Positions 19,001 through 25,870 of a stretch of DNA of 51,571 nt are shown here, one piece after another. The stretch comes from Balneolales bacterium (GTDB lineage Bacteria > Bacteroidota > Rhodothermia > Balneolales > Cyclonatronaceae). The DNA lies in the NCBI GenBank assembly GCA_020832405.1, contig JAFIET010000017.1:1-51571 (forward strand), in the 5' to 3' direction. Numbering within the stretch: the stretch's first letter is position 1; each line of letters begins with the position of its first letter. The notes beneath the pieces are model-generated. The model made no database searches, was not told the DNA's origin, and worked only from the letters and a program-made list of their open reading frames with translations. Position numbers and translations under genes: made by a program.

Positions 19001-19524
19001 AACGCGAACTTACGGCTGAGCGCATGGAACTGCGTTACCGCGGCTTCTCCCGCTGGAATCACGCCGACAGCCTGCTGCCGAACATGCCCGACTATGCTGA
19101 AATTACGAGTACGAATCAGCGCTGGCGCGACCTCGAAGGCTTCTACACCCGCTTCGGCGACGTAAGCGAGCTGCTGGCTGAAACCGACGACCGCTACGTA
19201 ATCATGAACGCAGGCGATGAAATGGTGATTGAATTTGCATCGCCCGGCGCTCCGGAGGCCGGCATGCAGCGCAGCTTCATTCTGGTGAATACGGGCTGGG
19301 TGAAGGACGGCGACTTCAACACCGAGGCCGGTATGACGGTGCTGCCCCTGCCGTATCACGGGCAGGCCGATTACGAGTACAACCGCGGCGGCCGCCTGCA
19401 GGACGACCCCGTTTTTCAGCGCTTCCCCGAAGACTGGGTGAACTTCCACACCCGCTACATCACCCCGGAAGCTTTCCGGGCAGCCCTGCTGCTCAACCCC
19501 GATTCCCGACGTGAAAACAACTGA
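16051..19524 (+). CDS. TPR-VCBS-ASPIC/UnbV lipoprotein with large unassigned C-terminal region
   Basis: 1157 residues from the ATG at 16051 (a TTG precedes it directly). Lipobox Cys20 (SLLAAC) marks a lipoprotein. Residues ~65-150 contain TPR units (WANLGVYAMRQGNFDLAGQR, then YYSRRGDVAQAITYFREA). Residues ~350-640 hold propeller repeats (DVDLDGDLD, DFNGDGAAD, DIDNNGSLD). An ASPIC/UnbV domain follows at ~648-715 (IGGEMEIRSG ... IIWPNGSVQAEF). The last ~440 residues, starting GSCPWLFTNDGEEIHF, are unlike the other paralogues and I do not recognise them. The architecture differs clearly from its neighbours while staying in the same tight operon, suggesting a distinct role such as scaffold or partner binding. 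Confidence 0.88.
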   Translation: MHLLRISAVVFLMLSLLAACGSQEPERPGPESDAYLRAVSDFFVSLAAAQTDEARFAFNKMNDVARAWPQEAAAWANLGVYAMRQGNFDLAGQRMEQARQAAPGHPDILWLSGMYYSRRGDVAQAITYFREAAEASPENPRIWFSLFTELERQDDTANAEEIMRVLAQLKQLEPGNQAVWYESARIANRNRLQAELSEALSRLGELQQGWDDDARAQLEMLSGFAAEGDFSEITFELVFLRSMIEPTPVFQDDVLRIQFPPTEVGFLITEFIWLPRPVFQVAAPDLGVRFHPQTPESFSQASLLKAATLLEEFPPFTVHITGGELVLDAETRLPFPGSTDGLLHPAVMAEIDFNYNFRNDIALAAEGGFRLYRQEEDRSFTDVTVTLGLPAAVRNGSYHGVWPADVDLDGDLDLILAPQNGAAFALINQSDGTFGRQNLFPQAQNVRDVRWADFNGDGAADGVFLQDDGRLVMYRNLTGNEFVMPEGFPLVEDAAAIAVGDLNANSYFEIVFATQNGAVEALRYEPRYDRWNRIRLFDAPGNTSPYTPARTTLFVADIDNNGSLDVVLSTPENTRVLLSDSDFAFTALDLPDFGWVTSVYDVDGNERLDLIGATASGEAVEWMNRGTKNYNAYSLRARASGLEGDARINTFGIGGEMEIRSGLLYQKQLISSPIVHFGLGTYEEAEMLRIIWPNGSVQAEFAELGLGSTIFNEQVLKGSCPWLFTNDGEEIHFITDLIWRSPLGLRINAMETAGVIQTEDRVRIPAGLLQEVDGVYDIRITAELWETHYFDYISLIAVDHPAGSELFIDERFVFPAPDLTERLLTGPVPVAAVRDMHGRDLSATVSQQDGQHIAPFRKTKFQGLVQPHYIEIELGDSVDRGEGEWLVLQGWLRPTDSSINLMLSQSSIAPPTGLRIEVADGRGGWQTLHENYGIPAGKQKSILLDLTGAFPDESDRRLRMHTTSEIYWDAIRKAARLPDAQMAKRELTAERMELRYRGFSRWNHADSLLPNMPDYAEITSTNQRWRDLEGFYTRFGDVSELLAETDDRYVIMNAGDEMVIEFASPGAPEAGMQRSFILVNTGWVKDGDFNTEAGMTVLPLPYHGQADYEYNRGGRLQDDPVFQRFPEDWVNFHTRYITPEAFRAALLLNPDSRRENN

Positions 19525-19533
19525 TGGTGTAAG

Positions 19534-21339
19534 ATGAACCGACAAAAAATTGCCCAAATCGGAATTACCGTTCTATTCGTTGGCCTGCTCATGGTCCCCA
19601 TGGGGATGCGGCAACTCGACCGCGGTCCGGAATTATTTGAAAACAAAGAAGATGCGATAGCGCGCTACGGGTTTTTCCTTGAGGACGTGACTGAACAGAT
19701 CGGGGTGAATTTTGTGCATCAGCGTCCGGGGCTTGATGCAAGGCTTGAGCACATCCTGCCGCAGATTTCTTCGGTCGGGGCATCGGTAGCAGTGGCTGAC
19801 TTCAACAACAACGGACTTCCGGATTTTTACCTGACCAACAGCCTGTTTGGTTCACCCAACGCGCTGTACCGCAACAACGGCGACGGCTCCTTCACCGATG
19901 TGGCCGAAGAAATGGGCGTTGCCTTTGTAAATAATGAGGAAAACGGCGTTTCGATGGGATCGGTTTGGGGAGATTTCAACAACTCGGGCTACGAAGACCT
20001 GCTGATTTACAAATGGGGCCGGCTGCAGCTTTTCCGGAATGAGAACGGCCTGGGTTTTACGGATGTGACCGCGGAGTCGGGTCTGGCACAGTCCGGCTGG
20101 ATGAATGCAAACACGGCCGTTTGGCTCGACTACAACGGCAACGGATTTCTTGACTTATTTGTAGGCGGTTATTTCCATGAAGACGTCAATTTCTGGAATC
20201 TGGAACATACCCGCATTATGCCGGACAGTTACGAATATGCGACCAACGGCGGCCGGAACTATCTGTTTGAAAATCAGGGGGACGGTACCTTTATTGATGT
20301 GACCGAGCAGGCCGGTCTGCTTATTTCCCGGCGCTGGACACTGGCCGCTGCCTCAGCGGATCTGAACCGGTCCGGTTTCCCGGACCTGATGCTGGCCAAC
20401 GACTACGGCGTTGATGAGCTGTTTCTGAACAACGACGGCACCGGATTTGTGAATGCAGGCGAAACGGCAGGGCTGGGCTTCATCCCCAAAAGCGGCATGA
20501 GTGTCGGCTTTGGAGACGTGCTGAATCAGGGTCAGCTGGCAATTTACATCACCAATATTTCAGAAGCCGGAGTGCTGATGCAGGGCAACAATTTGTGGGT
20601 GCCTTCGCGGCGCTCAAGCGGGGAGCGGCTGCGCTTCCGCAACCTTGCAAGTAACATGGGCGTTGAAATCGGCGAGTGGGGCTACGGCGGACGCTTCGTG
20701 GATCTCAACAACAACGGATTTGTGGATTTGTACGTGGCAAACGGCTACGTTTCCGATACGCCTGACACCGATTACTGGTACGACTACGCCAAAGTGGTCG
20801 GGGGCAACCGCGCCATCATTATGGATGCGAATAACTGGCCGGCGATGGAAGGCCGCACTTTTTCGGGCTATCAGTTCAACAAAATCTGGATGAACGACGG
20901 GGCAGGCCGCTTCCGGGAAGTAGCCGCAGCGGTGGGAGGGCAGCTTCAGCTCGACAGCCGCTCCGTTGCTTATGCTGACCTGTTCGGAACGGGCTCGCTG
21001 GATCTCATAGTGGCGAGTCAGAACGGGCCGGTACGCATTTTTAAGAATCACGCAAACTCTGAAAACAACTGGGTTGCGTTCAGTCTTACAGGCTCGGCAA
21101 GTAACCGCAGTGCAATCGGCGCGCAAATTACCATTGAGTGGGAGGGCGGCCGGCACCTGAAAACTGTCAATGCCGGAGATGCTTTCAGTTCACAGAGTCA
21201 GCGTCCGCTGCATTTTGGAATCGGTACAGCAAAAAAAATTGAAAGAGCCGAAATTATCTGGCCTTCTGGCGCAGTTCAAATACTTGATAATCCTGAATTA
21301 AACATGACTCATTACATCACTGAACCTGACGTACTTTAA
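19534..21339 (+). CDS. CRTAC1-like protein: single propeller plus C-terminal ASPIC/UnbV
   Basis: 601 residues. A hydrophobic N-terminal helix (IAQIGITVLFVGLLMVPMGM) without lipobox cysteine suggests an inner-membrane anchor or an uncleaved signal facing the periplasm. One FG-GAP/VCBS propeller spans ~60-510 (DFNNNGLPDFYLTN, DYNGNGFLDLFVGG, DLNRSGFPDLMLAN, DLNNNGFVDLYVAN), then the ASPIC/UnbV domain at ~520-590 (HFGIGTAKKIERAEIIWPSG). This is the compact CRTAC1 layout, half the size of the neighbouring lipoproteins. It starts 9 bp after the TPR gene and ends 3 bp before the RnfD-like gene, so the two membrane-linked products are probably made together. Confidence 0.9.
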   Translation: MNRQKIAQIGITVLFVGLLMVPMGMRQLDRGPELFENKEDAIARYGFFLEDVTEQIGVNFVHQRPGLDARLEHILPQISSVGASVAVADFNNNGLPDFYLTNSLFGSPNALYRNNGDGSFTDVAEEMGVAFVNNEENGVSMGSVWGDFNNSGYEDLLIYKWGRLQLFRNENGLGFTDVTAESGLAQSGWMNANTAVWLDYNGNGFLDLFVGGYFHEDVNFWNLEHTRIMPDSYEYATNGGRNYLFENQGDGTFIDVTEQAGLLISRRWTLAAASADLNRSGFPDLMLANDYGVDELFLNNDGTGFVNAGETAGLGFIPKSGMSVGFGDVLNQGQLAIYITNISEAGVLMQGNNLWVPSRRSSGERLRFRNLASNMGVEIGEWGYGGRFVDLNNNGFVDLYVANGYVSDTPDTDYWYDYAKVVGGNRAIIMDANNWPAMEGRTFSGYQFNKIWMNDGAGRFREVAAAVGGQLQLDSRSVAYADLFGTGSLDLIVASQNGPVRIFKNHANSENNWVAFSLTGSASNRSAIGAQITIEWEGGRHLKTVNAGDAFSSQSQRPLHFGIGTAKKIERAEIIWPSGAVQILDNPELNMTHYITEPDVL

Positions 21340-21342
21340 TCC

Positions 21343-22167
21343 ATGAGCAACACCGCACTACCCTTACCGCAACAGGGCTTCACCCTTCCCAAAGTTTATG
21401 TCGGCCCGCTGCTTATAACCGGAATCCTGCTGGCCGCGCATTTGTCGTTCGGAATTCTGGACTCCTGGCAAAAACTGCTCATGGCGATAGGCTTTAGTTT
21501 TCTTACGGAGGCCGTACTGCACTACGCAATGTTTGGCAAAACAAGAGATATGACGAGCGCCTATGTTTCGGGAATAAGTGCCGGGATTCTGGTAAGGTCG
21601 CCCTTGTTCTGGCCGTTTGCCCTTTGTGCTGCGATCTCGATTGCTTCGAAATACGTATTCCGGTACAAAGGCCGGCACATCTGGAACCCGACTAACTTCG
21701 GAATTGTGATTTTACTGCTCATTGCCTCAGACAGTGCGGCGGTTCTCAGCATTCAGTGGGGAAGCAACATGTGGGCAATGGTTGTAATCTGGGTAGTGGG
21801 CCTGGCTACGCTTTGGAAGATCAAGCGCTTTCACATCACATTTGTGTATATGGCGTCTTTTTTGGTATTCGGATATATCCGGAGTCTCTATACCGGGCAC
21901 AGCTGGGTTGCTGAAATAGCACCGATGACGGGCCCCATGTATCAGTTGTTTGTGTTGTTTATGATGACAGATCCGAGGACAACTCTTTCAACAAGAAACG
22001 GAAGAATGCTCGTTGCTTTTCTGATTGCAGCACTGGAAATGGTATTTCGGCTAAATGAAGCCGTTTATGCACCATTTTATGCATTATTCATCATCGGTCC
22101 TATTGCGCTTATTGTGGAGGATTTGATTAATGAAAAAAAGAAGAAAAGGTCTGATGCACTTGAATAA
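21343..22167 (+). CDS. Orphan RnfD/NqrB-like integral membrane protein
   Basis: 274 residues with about eight to nine hydrophobic segments. Two motifs tie it to the RnfD/NqrB family: GRHIWNPTNFGIV near residue 109 (compare the NPxxFG motif) and MMTDPRTT near residue 207 (compare the TDPxTSP motif). The S-G-A-T-type threonine motif that carries covalent FMN in RnfD/NqrB was not found, and no rnfABCEG or nqrACDEF genes lie nearby. It is therefore a stand-alone relative. It follows the CRTAC1-like gene by 3 bp and closes the operon that starts at 12642. An electron-transfer or a transport role for its partner proteins are both possible; neither is shown. Confidence 0.82.
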   Translation: MSNTALPLPQQGFTLPKVYVGPLLITGILLAAHLSFGILDSWQKLLMAIGFSFLTEAVLHYAMFGKTRDMTSAYVSGISAGILVRSPLFWPFALCAAISIASKYVFRYKGRHIWNPTNFGIVILLLIASDSAAVLSIQWGSNMWAMVVIWVVGLATLWKIKRFHITFVYMASFLVFGYIRSLYTGHSWVAEIAPMTGPMYQLFVLFMMTDPRTTLSTRNGRMLVAFLIAALEMVFRLNEAVYAPFYALFIIGPIALIVEDLINEKKKKRSDALE

Positions 22168-22436
22168 GTAGTTTGGATTACTGACTGAAAAAATTTTGTG
22201 GTAAAGCAAATATAACTCCAGTTAATAAAACTGTGGCACAGTTATGTCTGAATTTCAGGTTAACGGGGCGGAATATTATCAAACACAGGTGTCCATAAAC
22301 CGGGGTTCGGAAGTAGTATTTCAGTTTAACTTTTGGGTGTGAGTACCAGCGGCTTCACTTGTAATTCTCATTCGTAAAACAGTAATCAGTATTTTAATAC
22401 CGCAGTGAGATTATGAAAGATCACGAGTGTTTATAA

Positions 22437-22457
22437 AAGCGCTTACATTTATCTTTC
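22437..22457 (+). promoter_or_regulatory. LacI-type operator with -7-like element (distal susC promoter)
   Basis: AAGCGCTT (22437-22444) matches the LacI core AANCGNTT and is followed by TATCTTTC (22450-22457), one base away from TAnnTTTG. The same order, AAAGCGCTT then TTTATCT, occurs on the minus strand in front of lacI near 7108-7085. Confidence 0.4.
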
Positions 22458-22621
22458 GTATTAGAATATGCATAATGCAATAATAAGCTTGTGTTATCGA
22501 ATTAAATATTTGATATTGTTTAATTTAATTATTGCTATATGTGGGGTGTTTCCCTGGTTTTCAGCTTCCTCAAAGGCATTATTGTGCGACTTATTTATTA
22601 AAAAAAATTTTTACTAATAGG

Positions 22622-22640
22622 AAGCGCTTTTATATATTTG
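22622..22640 (+). promoter_or_regulatory. LacI-type operator overlapping candidate susC promoter
   Basis: AAGCGCTT (22622-22629) is followed after three bases by TATATTTG (22633-22640), a full match to the Bacteroidota -7 element TAnnTTTG. A repressor here would sit in the promoter spacer. The -33 TTTG is weak. The implied leader is about 105-120 nt. Confidence 0.5.
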
Positions 22641-22753
22641 CTCTGAGCCTTTGTAAAGGTCACAACGGCTTAACAATGCGTTATGAACTCCATTTTTTGA
22701 AAAATGACTGTTTGAGGGAAGTAACGTTATCATGATAAATGTGAACTAATTGT

Positions 22754-25700
22754 ATGGATCATATACCTATGAACAAAGAAAAGCTACAAGTTGCCGGCTT
22801 TCAGTGTTCATTTTCGTCAGCTCGTAAGAGCAATCGAAAATGGCTGAGTTTTACCGGCATTACGACTGCGTTTCTTGCTGTGATGTTTCTGTTGTTTGCC
22901 TTCCAGGTACCAGCTGCAGAAGCACAACAAAGAGTGCAGGTGTCAGGTGTTGTAACCGATGCCTCAAGCGGTGAAGCGCTTATTGGTGTTACTGTAATTG
23001 TGCAGGGGTCTCTCGAAGCAACAGGCACAACAATCGGAACATCAACTAATATCGATGGCGAGTACACACTGAACGTACCCGCAGATCTCAACACGCTGAT
23101 TTTTTCATCAGTAGGATATCAGACACTATCCGTAAATATTGATGGCAGAACCCGGGTTGATGTTGCTATGAATGCCGATGTTCGTGAGCTTGATAATGTC
23201 GTGGTTGTGGGTTATGGTACACAGCGCGAATCTGAGATTACAAGTTCTGTAGCAACTATTACTGCCGCCGACTTTCAAAGTGGTAACATTAACGATGCAC
23301 AGCAGCTTCTTCAGGGTAAGGTTGCCGGTCTTTCTGTATCCCGGCCCGGTGGTGATCCTAATGCTGATTTCAATATTCGTCTGCGTGGTCTTTCCACCCT
23401 GGGTGCCAATCAGTCCCCGCTTATTGTAATTGACGGCATTGCCGGTGCGGATTTGAATACGGTTGACCCGAATGATATCGAATCGATGACTGTACTCAAG
23501 GATGCGTCTGCTGCGGCTATTTACGGTACCCGTGGCGCCAATGGTGTAATCATTGTAACTACACGCGCCGGTGTTGGTGATCAGCCTATCAGTGTTCAGT
23601 ACAATGGGCAGGTATCCATTTCAACGGTTGCCAATAAGCTTGATGTACTCTCTGCTGAGCAGTACCGAAATTTCCGTTCTGCTGACCCCGATGCGCTTCC
23701 AAACGACCTTGGTCAGGAAACCAATTGGTTTGATGAAGTAACGCAAACCGGTATTACCCACTCACACAGCCTGAATATTTCCGGCGGTAACCGCACAACT
23801 ACCTATTCAGTTTCCGGAACCTATCGCGATATTCAGTCTATTCAGATTGGCTCAGGCAGGCAGCAACTGAACACCCGCCTCAATCTGACGCATCGTGCTT
23901 TGAATGACCGTCTGCGTCTGAATACTACTGTTGCTATTACAGATCGTGATGAGAAGATCGGTCTTGGCGAAGTTTTCCGCTATGCAGCGCTCTTCAATCC
24001 AACAGCACCTGTGCGGAATTCAAACGGTTCCTATTTCCAGCAGACTTTCTTTGACTACTTTAATCCGGTAGCTATCAACGAGCAGTCAACTCTCGAAGCC
24101 GAATCTTCCAGAATGAATGTTGGCTTCCGTGCTGAGTACATGTTTGATGATTACATTCCGGGCCTTTCAGGTTCTGTTTTCTATGCCCGTCAGTCATTCA
24201 GCCGTTTGTATGGCGAGTACTATGAAAAAACAGCCCTTTTCCGCGGTGCTGGTCGTAATGGTCTTGCAATCCGCGAGTCGTTTGATTCAAGAAATGACCT
24301 TTTTGAGGGTGTTCTGAACTTCGACCGTTCATTCGGTAACGTTCGTTTTGAAGCCACCGGTGGTTATTCATGGCAGGATTTTCAGGATGACCTGTTCTTT
24401 GCTGAAGGCGGTGATTTCATCAATGACAGCTTCGGCTGGAACAACATTTTTGAAGCCCGTGAATTTGGTCGTGGTGAAGGTACAGTTCGTACATTCCGCA
24501 ATGAAAACCGTTTGATTGGTTTCTTCGGTCGTACCAATTTTGTAATTAATGATACCTACTTCCTTTCTGCTGCAGTACGCCGTGAGGGTTCTTCCCGATT
24601 TGGTGTTGACAACAAATGGGGTACCTTCTTTGCTGTAAGCGGGGGTCTTGAAATAACAAACCTGATTTCTATTCAGGGAATAGATCAGCTCAAGGCACGC
24701 GTAAGCTACGGTGAAACCGGTACCGATGCGCCGTTTAACGGTCTTTCTCAGCAGCGCTTCAGCTCCGGTTCAGCTTTCCTGGTTGATGGTAATTTTGTTC
24801 CGTCTATCGGCCCGGTTACGAACGCTAACCCGGATCTTAAGTGGGAAGTAAAGCGCGAGCTCAACGTTGGAGTTGACTTCGCAATGATGGAATCCCGCCT
24901 GCGCGGTTCTCTTGACTTCTACCTGAGCAGCACCGATGACCTCCTGCTGGAGATTAACGTACCTGTGCCGCCAAATCAGGCCCCAACAACCTGGATTAAC
25001 GCAGCTGAAGTTTCCAACAACGGTTTCGAAGCGGCCATTAGTTACGATGCAATCCGTAGCAGAGATCTTACCTGGACAACAGGTATCACCTTTGCGACAA
25101 ACACCTCTACACTTGAGCGTTATGCCGCTGGTCGTCAGACCATCGCTAACGTAGGTGCGCCTGGTCTGAATGATACTCCGATGATTCGGGTAGATGAAGG
25201 CCGTAAAATTGGTGATATCTGGGGCTGGAAATTCTCCCGTATCGGTGATAATGGCGAATGGCTGTTCGTAACTCCAGACGGTGAAGAGCTGAATACAGAC
25301 GGCATGCGCGCCCTTGGTGATGCTTCCCGTCAGGTAATCGGAAACGGTCTGCCTGATTTTGAACTCAGCTGGACCAACAACGTCCGTTACCAAAATTGGG
25401 ATTTCAGTATGTTCTGGCGCGGTGCTTTTGGCCACGATATGGTCAACAGCTTCGATATTTTCCACCGGAACCCCTTCTTTATTACGTCACGTAATGTAAT
25501 GAGAAGCACACTTGATATCCCTGAGCTTATTGAGTCGCCTCAGTTCTCAAGTTTCCAGGTTGAAGATGCTTCCTTCTTCCGTTTGGAGAATGTAACTATC
25601 GGATACACTGTAGCTACATCACCTGAGTCTGTATTCAGAAGCCTTCGCGTTTACGCATCTGCCAACAATCTGCTGACGCTCACGGGTTACTCCGGTATCG

Positions 25701-25846
25701 ACCCTGACGTACGTTTTGCTGACACAGGTAACACCGACAACGCCGGTCGTGCCGGTGCACCTAATCCGCTGGCACCGGGAATTGAACGCCGCGATCAGTG
25801 GTTTACACAAAGGTCATTTGTATTCGGCGTAAGTCTTGGATTCTAA
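22754..25846 (+). CDS. SusC/RagA-family TonB-linked outer-membrane transporter
   Basis: 1030 residues (1025 if MNKEK at 22769 is used). After a signal peptide ending around AAEAQQ there is the carboxypeptidase-D-like plug extension (VQVSGVVTDASSGEALIGVTV), the TonB-box-like VVVGYGTQ, a plug domain (LIVIDGIAGADLNTVDPNDIES-type stretch ending VIIVTT) and a ~700-residue beta barrel ending in the aromatic Phe after VFGVSLG. It imports a bulky ligand delivered by the SusD partner, powered by TonB. Arg CGT and Gly GGT codons are unusually frequent compared with the GC-rich neighbours, a sign of high expression. No glycoside-degrading gene accompanies it, so the substrate is unknown. Confidence 0.95.
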   Translation: MDHIPMNKEKLQVAGFQCSFSSARKSNRKWLSFTGITTAFLAVMFLLFAFQVPAAEAQQRVQVSGVVTDASSGEALIGVTVIVQGSLEATGTTIGTSTNIDGEYTLNVPADLNTLIFSSVGYQTLSVNIDGRTRVDVAMNADVRELDNVVVVGYGTQRESEITSSVATITAADFQSGNINDAQQLLQGKVAGLSVSRPGGDPNADFNIRLRGLSTLGANQSPLIVIDGIAGADLNTVDPNDIESMTVLKDASAAAIYGTRGANGVIIVTTRAGVGDQPISVQYNGQVSISTVANKLDVLSAEQYRNFRSADPDALPNDLGQETNWFDEVTQTGITHSHSLNISGGNRTTTYSVSGTYRDIQSIQIGSGRQQLNTRLNLTHRALNDRLRLNTTVAITDRDEKIGLGEVFRYAALFNPTAPVRNSNGSYFQQTFFDYFNPVAINEQSTLEAESSRMNVGFRAEYMFDDYIPGLSGSVFYARQSFSRLYGEYYEKTALFRGAGRNGLAIRESFDSRNDLFEGVLNFDRSFGNVRFEATGGYSWQDFQDDLFFAEGGDFINDSFGWNNIFEAREFGRGEGTVRTFRNENRLIGFFGRTNFVINDTYFLSAAVRREGSSRFGVDNKWGTFFAVSGGLEITNLISIQGIDQLKARVSYGETGTDAPFNGLSQQRFSSGSAFLVDGNFVPSIGPVTNANPDLKWEVKRELNVGVDFAMMESRLRGSLDFYLSSTDDLLLEINVPVPPNQAPTTWINAAEVSNNGFEAAISYDAIRSRDLTWTTGITFATNTSTLERYAAGRQTIANVGAPGLNDTPMIRVDEGRKIGDIWGWKFSRIGDNGEWLFVTPDGEELNTDGMRALGDASRQVIGNGLPDFELSWTNNVRYQNWDFSMFWRGAFGHDMVNSFDIFHRNPFFITSRNVMRSTLDIPELIESPQFSSFQVEDASFFRLENVTIGYTVATSPESVFRSLRVYASANNLLTLTGYSGIDPDVRFADTGNTDNAGRAGAPNPLAPGIERRDQWFTQRSFVFGVSLGF

Positions 25847-25870
25847 ACATCATAAAGAAGTTATATCACT

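Larger units (their letters stand above)
22168..22753 (+). promoter_or_regulatory. 586 bp AT-rich regulatory region upstream of susC
   Basis: No credible gene lies here. It contains two LacI-type AAGCGCTT palindromes (22437-22444, 22622-22629), each followed within a few bases by a -7-like element (TATCTTTC, TATATTTG), a 15 bp palindrome at 22229-22243, and a 9 bp leader hairpin with one mismatch (22646-22654 with 22662-22670). The layout suggests at least one regulated promoter and a structured 5' leader for the susCD transcript. An open frame at 22532-22735 runs through these elements and is not credible. Confidence 0.55.

Noticed and set aside
21823-21830. AAGCGCTT palindrome inside the RnfD-like gene
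   Set aside because: Same core as the LacI-type sites but encodes Lys-Arg-Phe in a conserved reading frame far from any promoter; taken as chance.
22229-22243. 15 bp palindrome AACTGTG-G-CACAGTT
   Set aside because: Good symmetry but a single copy, 500 bp from susC and 62 bp after the previous gene; no partner site or regulator, so only mentioned within the regulatory region.
22532-22735. 67-codon open frame upstream of susC
   Set aside because: Runs across the candidate operator, -7 box and leader hairpin; composition is not coding-like and there is no ribosome site.
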